NCBI GenBank assembly: GCA_002423105.1
Contig: DIUT01000066.1
Span: 1-64,000, forward strand
Source of the DNA: Geobacter sp. UBA6151
GTDB lineage: Bacteria; Desulfobacterota; Desulfuromonadia; Geobacterales; Pseudopelobacteraceae
Direction: 5' to 3'
Length of the DNA: 64,000 bases
In this document: in pieces, positions 1-7,189 of the stretch
Numbering within the stretch: the stretch's first letter is position 1
Layout: each line of letters opens with the position of its first letter
The notes under the pieces: model-generated
Databases searched by the model: none
What the model was told of the DNA's origin: nothing
What the model saw: the letters and a program-made list of their open reading frames with translations, nothing else
Position numbers and translations under genes: made by a program

Positions 1-1
1 C

Positions 2-757
2 GGCCCTGAGGGTAAGAGGATCAAGCGAGAGATGCAAAGCCGGGGCGGTACAGCACCTAGCAGATTCGGCGGCACCACCACCATACCATCAGCGGACGGC
101 ACAGTTACGCACCGCAAGGGTAGCAGGGCCTGGGCAAACCATAATCCCGGCAACATCGAGGATGGACCATTTGCCAAGTCTCAGGGCGCAATCGGCAGTG
201 ATGGCCGCTTTGCAGTGTTTAAGGACTACAAGGCCGGACGCAAGGCGAAAGAAAATCTTCTTTTCGGCGACAGCAGCAAATACAAAAATTTGTCCATTTC
301 CGACGCCATTGAGCGTTTTGCACCCAAAAGTGAGAACCCGAATAACGACCGATACAAGGCGGCGGTTATCAAGGCTACCGGCGGTAAAGACGTTAAGTTG
401 GCGTCTCTGAAGCCTGAACAGCGTCAAGCAATGATGGATGAAATGGAACGTCAGGAGGGCTTCAAGCCGGGTACGGAGTGGACCACCACAGCATCTGGCA
501 CAGACAAACGCAAGCCATGGGAGGTTGATGCAGGCAGGTATACTGTGCCGACCCATACGATGGATAACCCCATCATGCAGGTTGAAAAGCCACGGCAGGC
601 GAAAACAGAGACGGGTGCAACGGGAACCACAACACCCCAGGCCACCAGCAACCCGCTGGTTGATCCTAAGCTGTTGGATGTGCTGCTCCAGATTGCCAGC
701 AATACCAAACCACAGCAACTGCCATTGACCGCAGTTGCGCCAGCGCCACGACAATAG
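2..757 (+). CDS. Phage-like structural/muramidase-type protein, 5' end outside window
   Basis: The reading frame is open to the left edge, so the gene is probably partial. The first ATG inside the window is at 32, but it lacks a good ribosome binding site. The visible ~250 residues hold an N-terminal part with a NPGNI motif and a basic, helical stretch to about residue 150, then a Pro/Thr/Gln-rich tail. NPGNI-containing domains of this kind occur in structural proteins and lysozyme-like domains of phages and related elements; that is a family-level memory, not a search. It is followed after 11 bp by two unrecognised genes on the same strand, which suggests the end of a late operon of an integrated element. 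The role in peptidoglycan penetration is inference. Confidence 0.55.
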   Translation, partial: GPEGKRIKREMQSRGGTAPSRFGGTTTIPSADGTVTHRKGSRAWANHNPGNIEDGPFAKSQGAIGSDGRFAVFKDYKAGRKAKENLLFGDSSKYKNLSISDAIERFAPKSENPNNDRYKAAVIKATGGKDVKLASLKPEQRQAMMDEMERQEGFKPGTEWTTTASGTDKRKPWEVDAGRYTVPTHTMDNPIMQVEKPRQAKTETGATGTTTPQATSNPLVDPKLLDVLLQIASNTKPQQLPLTAVAPAPRQ

Positions 758-768
758 AGGACTTTTTC

Positions 769-1263
769 ATGAACGAAACAATCACAGCCAATATCGCATT
801 GGTTAAACTTAACATGCAGGCAGTGGGATTGATCCAGGATATCGTAATTGAGGCCAACATTGAACAGCAGCGCATTATGGGTATCGGCGATACCGTAGCG
901 CAGGAGATTGTTTCCGGCGACGTGGAATACCGAATCACTGGTAAAAAAATGGTGATTGCGCGTAATTCGCTGTTGGCTGTGGGGCTGCCGGGTGATGACG
1001 AGGGGTGGATCACCGCCGCGCCAATCACGCTTGAGCTGATTGATAAAATGCGGGGCAACAATATCCAGATGCTGGGCTGCAAATTCATTTATTGGAAACT
1101 GGAATTAGCCGCCCACAAAATTGCATCAGAACATTTCGGCCTGGTGGCGCAGCGGATGGACCACGGGCGCTTTGGCGAAAATAACCCGCCTTTCGACCCC
1201 GAACGCCAACACAGGATGATAATGTCTGAGGTGGGCGCGGTGCTTAAACGAGGATTTAAATAG
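769..1263 (+). CDS. Hypothetical protein of the acquired element
   Basis: A 164-residue protein that I do not recognise. A GAGG ribosome binding site lies about 9 bp before the ATG. The chain is mixed alpha/beta with no signal peptide or membrane segment; the centre carries a short GLPGDDEGW motif. It sits between the partial phage-like gene and another unrecognised gene with gaps of 11 and 13 bp, so the three are probably cotranscribed. A virion or packaging role would fit the context but nothing in the sequence proves it. Confidence 0.6.
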   Translation: MNETITANIALVKLNMQAVGLIQDIVIEANIEQQRIMGIGDTVAQEIVSGDVEYRITGKKMVIARNSLLAVGLPGDDEGWITAAPITLELIDKMRGNNIQMLGCKFIYWKLELAAHKIASEHFGLVAQRMDHGRFGENNPPFDPERQHRMIMSEVGAVLKRGFK

Positions 1264-1276
1264 GGGAGGTCACACA

Positions 1277-2131
1277 ATGCTTACAGCAAAAGCAAAGCAG
1301 AGAGCAAACCAGCAGATACGGGCATTGATAGAGATAGGCACACCGAAACCAGAAGCAATTTATATGATTGCAAGGGGCGCGGCGCGGCGGATCAGAAAGT
1401 CAATACCCGGAGAGGTTGACGACAGGCCGTTGCCGACAGTTGACACCACCGCAGCAGATCGGCGCCGGGAAGAGCTTGAGGCAGAGCTTGAGGCAGAGCA
1501 GAGTAAACCGGCAAGCGTCGAGCCGAAGCAAAAGCAGAAGATCGGCGGTAAGCGGATCCTGTTGAGGTTGAAACCCAAAAAGCCAGGAGACAAACGGCCA
1601 TTTTCACCAAATACGCGGATTGTAGAGAAACTGAACGGTGAACAATGGCTGTATCAGGCAGCAGCAAACGGCAAGCTTACAGTGCGTCAGCTCGGCAAAT
1701 ACAAAACGCCAGTGTTTGTTGAAACCGTGGCAGGCAATTCTGAAAAAGGAGATGATAAAGTGAAAAAATCACAAAGATTTGAAAGGCTGGTGGAGATGGC
1801 ACGCACCGCTCCAGAAAAGTTGTCAGCCGGTACACGGGCGGCGCTCAACAATTACCTGAACCGCAGCGGCATGGAACCGGTTGTCACCCCGGCCCCCAAA
1901 ATAACTTTTGGCCGACAGATGACGTTACATGACGTTGCTCAGTTGAGAGCGCACCAAGCGGATACCGCACCAGCAAGCGCGCTTACCACCGGACCGGGCC
2001 TGAAACAGTCTCGCATGACCCCGCAAGAGATCCAGGCGCACCGCCTGCAACAGGCCATTGATGCACAAAAGGAGTCGGCAAAGCCGAAGCCACCGGAAAA
2101 GGGTATCACAGTAAATTGGCTGAACCGGTAA
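1277..2131 (+). CDS. Hypothetical protein, charged and disordered
   Basis: A 284-residue protein with a strong GGGGAGG ribosome binding site 7 bp before the ATG. The N-terminal 60 residues are basic and helical. Then come an acidic Glu/Ala segment with a repeated EAEL unit, a Lys/Pro-rich linker, and a C-terminal half with several helices and a long Gln/Ala-rich stretch. No catalytic motif is visible. It is last in the left-hand transcription unit and is followed by a strong intrinsic terminator at 2195-2239. A scaffold or DNA-packaging accessory is possible, but the function is unknown. Confidence 0.6.
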   Translation: MLTAKAKQRANQQIRALIEIGTPKPEAIYMIARGAARRIRKSIPGEVDDRPLPTVDTTAADRRREELEAELEAEQSKPASVEPKQKQKIGGKRILLRLKPKKPGDKRPFSPNTRIVEKLNGEQWLYQAAANGKLTVRQLGKYKTPVFVETVAGNSEKGDDKVKKSQRFERLVEMARTAPEKLSAGTRAALNNYLNRSGMEPVVTPAPKITFGRQMTLHDVAQLRAHQADTAPASALTTGPGLKQSRMTPQEIQAHRLQQAIDAQKESAKPKPPEKGITVNWLNR

Positions 2132-2194
2132 CGACCACTACGGGGTAGGCCCCGGACAGACCCGCGCCGGAGCGCTTGCCGGTGGCGGGAAATA

Positions 2195-2239
2195 AAAAGC
2201 CCCGCTGTAACTCCCTCCTTTGTTGTCAGCGGGGCTTTT
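2195..2239 (+). terminator. Intrinsic terminator after the left-hand operon
   Basis: A perfect 13-bp inverted repeat (AAAAGCCCCGCTG and its complement) with a 19-base loop; the T-run is the end of the distal arm. It lies 63 bp after the stop of the 284-residue gene. The A/T ends would let it work in both directions. Confidence 0.85.
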
Positions 2240-2755
2240 GTGTTCTGGTCTATGTCCGACATTCGCCGGCAATCAAAAACGCGGCCACAGAGACGCAAAA
2301 CCCCCGGCACCCGGGCCAGGGGTAGCGAGCAACAACACTCCAAAAATGTGCGTCAATGACGCTTTGTGTCTATATCATATCATCACCAGTTACACCGGGC
2401 AAACTCTTTGCAACCCTCACCAACACTGCATTTACAAGCCGCCACCCGAAAAAACATGTTGTTTGTCCAATCGTTGTCCAGTTGTCCGCCCGCTTTCATA
2501 AGTGGTTGATTATGAACGATTGTGAACAGTTTGCTAGAGAGTCTTACACCCTCTGGTGAAGGGCAAAAGCTGAAAAGTGTAGCGCATACAATACGTTATA
2601 TTTTTTATGCCTCAAAAAACCAGCAAAATCAGCGTTTGGTGTAGCGTATATCATACAAGTACCCGTTATCATTAAATATTTTGTTGACTGCTGAAAATAA
2701 GTTCTGATACCTTCCCGCCCAGATGAACAACAACGAGTTTCTGAGGGGAGGTCAT
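2240..2755 (+). promoter_or_regulatory. Gene-free stretch with candidate operator repeats
   Basis: About 515 bp without a convincing gene. The first half is nondescript. The second half is AT-rich and carries two related sites, TGTAGCGCATACAATAC at 2578 and TGTAGCGTATATCATAC at 2640, 62 bp apart; the second holds an internal GTAT/ATAC dyad. The repeats lie 100-178 bp upstream of the next gene and look like binding sites for a regulator of the element. No clear -35/-10 pair could be fixed. Confidence 0.35.
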
Positions 2756-3397
2756 ATGTTCGAGTCTGGTGAGATCATCTATTACAAGAGGCCAGGGGAT
2801 GGCAGGGCGTTACGTGGTGAAGTTGTAGGGCAGCAGTGTGACAGTTACATCATCAAGGGTATGCGAACAGCCACAAAGAACAGCAGGCCGCTGTTGACCA
2901 TACCTGCATCACAGATATTACCGGTTCATCTGGTCAGGAAGCCAAAGAAGCACATGCGGGAAAATGGCAACGGCGCCGGTCTTTCAGTTCCGGTTGCTGA
3001 AAGCGTCCGGCGTTCACAGGTCGGTGCCGAACGGCTTGGCATGGATGAAGGAGCGGTTTTGTTTGCCGACCCTATGCAGCAGCTATGCAGGCGGATTGTC
3101 AGGCGTCTGGCGTCGTTCAATGGCATTTATGGCAACGACAACCCGGAGTTGCACGAACTGTATGGAGAATACCTTGTCGCTGCACTTCAGGCTGTCAGGA
3201 CGCAAACCAGCAAGGCCAGTGAAGAAGAGCTTGACGCTTTCCGGTCCTTCCTTGCCGGTCACACCGTAACCAGCAGGATCATGCTGACCGTTGCCCGTTG
3301 CGGCAAGACTGCGGTGATCAGGTTTTTGAAGCGGCGGCAAAAGTTCCACCAGACGCACAAAGGGCTTGAAACACTGGAAAGGAGGATGGCGGCATGA
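2756..3397 (+). CDS. Hypothetical protein of the acquired element
   Basis: A 213-residue protein of unknown function. The ATG at 2756 is chosen because GGGGAGG lies just before it; an in-frame ATG at 2723 has no such site. The N-terminal 70 residues look like a small beta-barrel (an SH3-like fold is possible) with alternating hydrophobic residues, joined by a charged linker to a helical C-terminal half rich in Arg. It is the first gene of a tight run: its stop overlaps the start of the helix-turn-helix gene by ATGA. A DNA-related role is inferred from basic charge and neighbours only. Confidence 0.6.
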   Translation: MFESGEIIYYKRPGDGRALRGEVVGQQCDSYIIKGMRTATKNSRPLLTIPASQILPVHLVRKPKKHMRENGNGAGLSVPVAESVRRSQVGAERLGMDEGAVLFADPMQQLCRRIVRRLASFNGIYGNDNPELHELYGEYLVAALQAVRTQTSKASEEELDAFRSFLAGHTVTSRIMLTVARCGKTAVIRFLKRRQKFHQTHKGLETLERRMAA

Positions 3398-3723
3398 TGG
3401 TAGAAAAGATGGAGCCGCGCCAAAGCGATTTCTGCCAACTGGTGGGGCTGGTGACTCTCTACCTGGAAAAACATCCGGAAGATGGCGCGGCCCGGATCAG
3501 GGAGTTCCTGAACGATGAAACCGGCCTATGGGATACCGCCCACGTCATGGCATACACCGGATGGGGCAGAACGCACGTACAGCGTCTGGTGTCTGAAGGA
3601 AAGATCCCGTACATCCCCGGCAAGCCTAACAAGTTTATCCCGGCAGCGGTCCGGCAGGCACTCGAAGCACTGCAAACCAACAACTACAGCAGAAGGAAAA
3701 CCACCAGGAGGGTGAAAAGATGA
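3394..3723 (+). CDS. Small helix-turn-helix protein, excisionase/MerR-like
   Basis: A 109-residue protein. Residues ~45-80 form a winged-helix/MerR-like reading head: a helix, the turn TGWGRT, a recognition helix HVQRLVSEGK, then a short IPYIPG wing and a closing helix. This is the usual layout of excisionase-type DNA-binding domains. The C-terminus is strongly basic. Translation is coupled at both ends: the start overlaps the preceding stop and its own stop overlaps the next ATG. It may be the directionality or control factor of the element; no integrase is in the window to test that. Confidence 0.65.
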   Translation: MMVEKMEPRQSDFCQLVGLVTLYLEKHPEDGAARIREFLNDETGLWDTAHVMAYTGWGRTHVQRLVSEGKIPYIPGKPNKFIPAAVRQALEALQTNNYSRRKTTRRVKR

Positions 3724-3893
3724 ATGCAAAAGTTTTGAAAACGTTGGACGAGGCCCGGAGCATCTTTGACGTGCTGGCAATCATGCTGGAGAACAACGCT
3801 GTTGTCCACGATTACCACAGCCTTGCTTGTCTGGCAGCAGATGGGCGGGGAAAGCTCGACCGCGTGGCGGACATGCTTGATCGGGCTGTATAA
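3720..3893 (+). CDS. 57-residue hypothetical protein, translationally coupled
   Basis: A short gene starting in an ATGA overlap with the helix-turn-helix gene. The protein is predicted to be mainly helical, with acidic and basic faces and no motif that I recognise. The overlap and the even codon use argue that it is translated. It closes the three-gene run that begins at 2756. Confidence 0.5.
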   Translation: MNAKVLKTLDEARSIFDVLAIMLENNAVVHDYHSLACLAADGRGKLDRVADMLDRAV

Positions 3894-4022
3894 ATGGCCT
3901 CAACTTAACATAATACGGCATGTCGCGTAACTTATTGAAAACACACGAACGGGATATCATTCTAGCAAACTGCCTTCTATTGAGTAGAGCAGTACAAACC
4001 CAAAACAGGAGGATGTGTGCCA

Positions 4023-4175
4023 ATGACCAAGGATGAAATCATGATGAAGCGGCTAAAAGGGTGCTTAGCCAATGTTGACCGGATGGAAAAGATGATACTC
4101 AAGCACAACCTGAAAGTTGCCAACAGAAAGGGGAATGAAGATGGTCAGAACGATCACAGCAAATGCACTTATTAA
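4023..4175 (+). CDS. 50-residue hypothetical protein
   Basis: A small gene with an AGGAGG site 11 bp before its ATG. The protein is Lys/Met-rich with a coiled helix of about 30 residues and a polar tail. Its last 35 bases overlap the next gene in another frame. The good ribosome binding site supports translation; function is unknown. Confidence 0.45.
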   Translation: MTKDEIMMKRLKGCLANVDRMEKMILKHNLKVANRKGNEDGQNDHSKCTY

Positions 4176-4365
4176 GAGGATTCGGAGAAAACTTGCACAT
4201 GAGCATATGACTCTCAGTACAAATCGCGGCGGCCCATATAGCGACACACTGCCAATGTATTATGCCGTCAATGCCAACAACAATATTTGTGACCCCAGCG
4301 GTGATAACCTTGAAGAAATCGGCAGAGACTTAGGAGCGCTGAAGGAAGGGGAAAGGTTAGCATAA
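4141..4365 (+). CDS. Small hypothetical protein of the element
   Basis: A 74-residue protein if translation begins at the ATG at 4141, which has AAAGGGG about 7 bp before it; in-frame ATGs at 4117 and 4135 are less well placed. Residues ~5-20 form a basic helix, followed by a TNRGG turn, a PMYYAVNANN strand and a C-terminal acidic helix. I remember similar small proteins as uncharacterised. It ends the left-hand element module and is followed by a terminator. Confidence 0.5.
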   Translation: MVRTITANALIKRIRRKLAHEHMTLSTNRGGPYSDTLPMYYAVNANNNICDPSGDNLEEIGRDLGALKEGERLA

Positions 4366-4400
4366 GCAGAACTCCTACCCATTTCAGGGCATCCAACAAG

Positions 4401-4429
4401 CCGCTCCAGATCACCGGGGCGGTTTTTTT
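4401..4429 (+). terminator. Intrinsic terminator
   Basis: CCGCTCC pairs with GGGGCGG (one G-T wobble) around an 8-base loop, followed at once by seven T residues. It separates the small-gene module from the toxin-antitoxin pair. Confidence 0.8.
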
Positions 4430-4443
4430 GTTCTTGCTGCCGT

Positions 4444-4469
4444 GTTAGCAAAATGCTAACTTGTTAGCA
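4444..4469. promoter_or_regulatory. Candidate autoregulatory operator of the RelE/XRE pair
   Basis: GTTAGCA-AAA-TGCTAAC is a perfect 7-bp inverted repeat, and a third half-site GTTAGCA follows two bases later and runs into the toxin ATG at 4469. Sites of this kind over the first gene of a toxin-antitoxin operon are usually bound by the antitoxin. That the downstream XRE protein binds here is inference. Confidence 0.6.
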
Positions 4470-4726
4470 TGTTCAATGTCGAATACACCAAAGAAGCAAG
4501 GAAAGCACTGAAAAGCCTTCCAGCAGGTACTTCGCGGATTATCCGGGAAAAAATTGAGCATCTTGCCGTTGAGCCTTTTGCAGTCAACAACAACGTAAAG
4601 AAGCTGGCAGGACGGCCAGGCTACCGCTTGCGGATAGGTGACTGGCGGGTGATCTATGAAATACAAGAACAGCGCGTGGTGATACTGGTGCTTGCGATTG
4701 GTGCCCGTGGAGGTATTTATCAATGA
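4469..4726 (+). CDS. RelE/ParE-family toxin
   Basis: An 85-residue protein of normal length for the RelE superfamily. It shows the family layout: N-terminal strand FNVEYTK, two helices, a KKLAG segment, then the strands YRLRIGDWRVIYEI and VVILVLAIG with the typical basic residues. Members cut mRNA on the ribosome (RelE) or inhibit gyrase (ParE); the sequence alone does not decide which. The gene comes before its antitoxin, an order seen in HigBA- and some RelBE-like pairs, and overlaps it by ATGA. The start lies inside a repeated operator. Confidence 0.85.
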   Translation: MFNVEYTKEARKALKSLPAGTSRIIREKIEHLAVEPFAVNNNVKKLAGRPGYRLRIGDWRVIYEIQEQRVVILVLAIGARGGIYQ

Positions 4727-5115
4727 AGGAAATAACGTACATCAAAGAAGGCAACCAGAGGACGCATGCTGTTGTGCCTATTGACCTGTTCAAGCGTCTG
4801 ATGGGGGCAGCAGAGGAACTTTCTGATAGAGTGCTCTACGATGCAGCCAAAAAGAGTGATGATGGTTTCCACATTCCTGCTGATGTTCTTAACCGTGAAC
4901 TCGATGGAGATCATCCGGTTAGAGCATGGCGCGAATATCGGGGACTGACAGTTGATTCGCTTGCAACGACAGCAGGTATTAGCAAGGCGTATCTCTCCCA
5001 GATTGAAAACGGCAAGCGTCACGGTACTACACGTGTAATGAAGGCGCTTTCAAGCGCATTGGGTGTGCCTCTTGATATTCTGGCGGAACAGGAAGAGTTG
5101 AAAAAAGTTGCATGA
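4723..5115 (+). CDS. XRE-family antitoxin partner of RelE-like toxin
   Basis: A 130-residue protein whose start overlaps the toxin stop (ATGA). The C-terminal part (about residues 65-125) is a Cro/C1-type helix-turn-helix: WREYRGLTVDSLATTAGISKAYLSQIENGKR with the conserved SxxxLSQIE recognition helix, split here only for description. The N-terminal ~50 residues resemble the strand-helix start seen in several antitoxins and probably wrap the toxin. It should repress the pair through the GTTAGC repeats at 4444-4469. Confidence 0.85.
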   Translation: MKEITYIKEGNQRTHAVVPIDLFKRLMGAAEELSDRVLYDAAKKSDDGFHIPADVLNRELDGDHPVRAWREYRGLTVDSLATTAGISKAYLSQIENGKRHGTTRVMKALSSALGVPLDILAEQEELKKVA

Positions 5116-5249
5116 CATTGATAAGACGTCTGGTGTTTTTTTGCCTGGTCCTACCTATGTCCTACCTAAGCAGTAACAAGGAAAATAATAATGCGTGATT
5201 ATAAACACTTGGTTGAATCAATCTTGTTTCCGTTGAACAAAATCATCTG

Positions 5250-6143
5250 ATGCTGACCACTACCATCACTGCCGATGACCACTGCCGTTGCCTGGAAAGT
5301 TACCTGCAACGCCTGCTGCCGACGGCTGCGCCGGGCTACCTGCGCAAACTGATCCGCTCGGGCGCTTGCCGTCTGAATGGCAGCGATGCCGGGCCTGATA
5401 CCCTGCTTGCTGTCAATGACCGGGTCAGCCTGAAGGAAAGCGCTGCCGTAACCGGCTACCTGAAGGGGCAACCTGCCCCCATCGATCTGCTCTGGCAGGA
5501 CGACCGCCTGCTGGCGCTGAACAAATCGGCCGGGCTGGCCATGCATCCGGCTGCCGAGGTTGATGAAAATCTAGCTGATATTGCCAGCGCCTGGCTTGAA
5601 AAACGGGCCAACCATCCGCTGCGGGCCTATCCGGTGAACCGTTTGGACCGGGGCACCTCCGGGGTGGTGTTGTTGGCCACCAGTTCTGGCAATGCCGGTA
5701 TGCTGGGGCGGCAGGTGAAGGAAGAAGGGCTGGAAAAACGGTATCTGGCGGTGGTTGAGGGAAGTGTGACCGGCAAGGGCCAGATCGACCAGCCGCTGGA
5801 CGGCAAGGAATCGGTCAGCCGCTACTACACCTTGGCAAGCGGCACGCAGAGTTCACTGCTGTTGGTGGAGCCGGTAACCGGTCGCACCCACCAGATCCGC
5901 CGCCATCTGGCGGCAATCGGCCATCCTGTGGCGGGCGATAAACGTTACGGCGCCGCTTCCCTGGAAAACCTGCCCGGCATTGCCCTGCATTCTTTCCGCA
6001 CTGTGTTGCGTCATCCCGCGCCGGAGACGTTGCTTGCCATCTGTGCGCCGCTGCCCGCTGCCCTGCGGGAGCTGATCATCAGCAGCTGTGGACTGGATGA
6101 AAAACAGTTACTGGAACTGCTCTCTCACTGCGCACGCGGGTAG
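5250..6143 (+). CDS. RluA/RluD-family rRNA/tRNA pseudouridine synthase
   Basis: A 297-residue enzyme that isomerises uridine to pseudouridine in structured RNA. Residues ~10-65 form an S4-like RNA-binding domain. The catalytic domain follows, with motif RLDRGTSG at 131-138; Asp133 is the expected catalytic aspartate. GRTHQIRRHL and GDKRYG further on are the usual downstream motifs. The start has a weak ribosome binding site, but no earlier ATG fits. It faces the metallophosphoesterase gene tail to tail. The exact target RNA cannot be told from the sequence. It marks the return to core genome after the acquired element. Confidence 0.85.
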   Translation: MLTTTITADDHCRCLESYLQRLLPTAAPGYLRKLIRSGACRLNGSDAGPDTLLAVNDRVSLKESAAVTGYLKGQPAPIDLLWQDDRLLALNKSAGLAMHPAAEVDENLADIASAWLEKRANHPLRAYPVNRLDRGTSGVVLLATSSGNAGMLGRQVKEEGLEKRYLAVVEGSVTGKGQIDQPLDGKESVSRYYTLASGTQSSLLLVEPVTGRTHQIRRHLAAIGHPVAGDKRYGAASLENLPGIALHSFRTVLRHPAPETLLAICAPLPAALRELIISSCGLDEKQLLELLSHCARG

Positions 6144-6250
6144 AATTTCAGCATCATCTCCGTCGGGTCCAGCAGCCAGTCCGGTTGGGGGCCATACCAG
6201 CCGCCGATCCAGCGCTGCTGTCCAGGAGCATATAGTTCAAGGTGTCGGCG
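6125..6250 (-). other. Remnant coding tail of the metallophosphoesterase gene
   Basis: Past the phosphoesterase stop codon (6253-6251) the DNA still looks like protein code. In the same frame it continues with a Trp-rich segment (LYAPGQQRWIGGW then a PDWLLDP motif) to a TGA at 6125. In the shifted frame just before this, KPFYYRDNADT reads smoothly from the last codons of the gene. Two compensating single-base changes, near 6275 and 6237, would restore one continuous protein of about 354 residues. This may be decay or a sequence error. Confidence 0.5.
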
Positions 6251-7189
6251 TTATCGCGGTAGTAAAACGGTTTCTTCCAGTTCGGGCAGCCAGATTCCGA
6301 TAGTGTGATCCCAGGTCTTTATTACTACCCGGTCCGGATACAGAAACAGCGATCTGGTCCAGATATGACTGCGGTTCAGGTCTGGTGTGTGGATGTTAGT
6401 GATCCTGTCCCGATAGCGGTTGAGCGGCGAGATAAAGCCGGGCAGCTTGGGGGTGGTGTGCGTGTGCCCCGAAACCCAGAGCAACAGGTTGGGGTGGCGA
6501 TCCGTCAGTTCGGCGATCTGCCGGGCAGGCTGGGCGATGTAGTCCGGCTCGTTGACCTTGGCGTTGTACGGCGGCAGGGTTCCTTCCAGCGGGGCATGGA
6601 AAAATACTATGGCAGGCAGGCTGGGGTTTCTGCCAAGCTCCTCATCGAGCCAGAAAAGTTGGGTATCCGACATCTCCGTCAGGTGGCCACTGCTGTCGGT
6701 GGCCAGGAAGAGCAGCAGGTAGCCGCCCATCTGTCTGCTCTGGTACAAAGCAGGCAGCCCAAAGACGCTCCTGAATCGCTCAAGCTTTGCCGTACGTACA
6801 TTGTCGTCGGAGACTCTGACCCGTTTCCCCTTCATGCTTGTCTCGTCTTCATACCCCACGTCATGATTGCCTGGAATCGGCAAAAACGGCTTGTTCAGGC
6901 CGCTGAAAAAACGCGCTGCCGCTACGAACTCATCCGCAGTGCCCCGGTCCTGACAGATGTCCCCCAGGGCCACCGCCAGATCGACATCGTTCCAGGTGTT
7001 GATGGTCTCACGTACCTGTTCCTTCTTGTCCAGATGCTTGCCCGGCAGGTGGGGGTCACCCAGCAGGACGATCCGGTGGTATTTGGCCGTATCTGCCCCT
7101 GATGCGGGCGCAGGCAGAGGCAGCAGCAGAAGGCAGAGCAGCATTACTGCCGAGAAAAGGCGATGGAAAGTGGCAAGGTTGTTTTTCAT
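6251..7189 (-). CDS. Secreted calcineurin-like metallophosphoesterase
   Basis: A 312-residue protein starting at the ATG that overlaps the upstream glycosyltransferase stop (ATGA). The N-terminus is a signal peptide: KNN, a long Leu-rich core and APASGA. The metal-binding motifs are in order: GDPHL, GDICQDRG, GNHDVG, FFHAPLEG and SGHTHTT, giving a dinuclear metal centre. The substrate is unknown; as last gene of the exopolysaccharide cluster it may act on an exported phospho-sugar or lipid carrier, which is inference. The C-terminus seems cut short by a stop or frameshift (see 6125-6250). Confidence 0.8.
   Translation of the reverse strand: MKNNLATFHRLFSAVMLLCLLLLPLPAPASGADTAKYHRIVLLGDPHLPGKHLDKKEQVRETINTWNDVDLAVALGDICQDRGTADEFVAAARFFSGLNKPFLPIPGNHDVGYEDETSMKGKRVRVSDDNVRTAKLERFRSVFGLPALYQSRQMGGYLLLFLATDSSGHLTEMSDTQLFWLDEELGRNPSLPAIVFFHAPLEGTLPPYNAKVNEPDYIAQPARQIAELTDRHPNLLLWVSGHTHTTPKLPGFISPLNRYRDRITNIHTPDLNRSHIWTRSLFLYPDRVVIKTWDHTIGIWLPELEETVLLPR

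Noticed and set aside
5149..5170. TCCTACCTATG/TCCTACCTAAG tandem repeat as an attachment site of the left element
   Set aside because: No second copy or integrase is visible in the window, so an att site cannot be supported.
6305..7102. 265-codon open frame on the plus strand
   Set aside because: It is the antisense of the metallophosphoesterase, which carries all metal-binding motifs.
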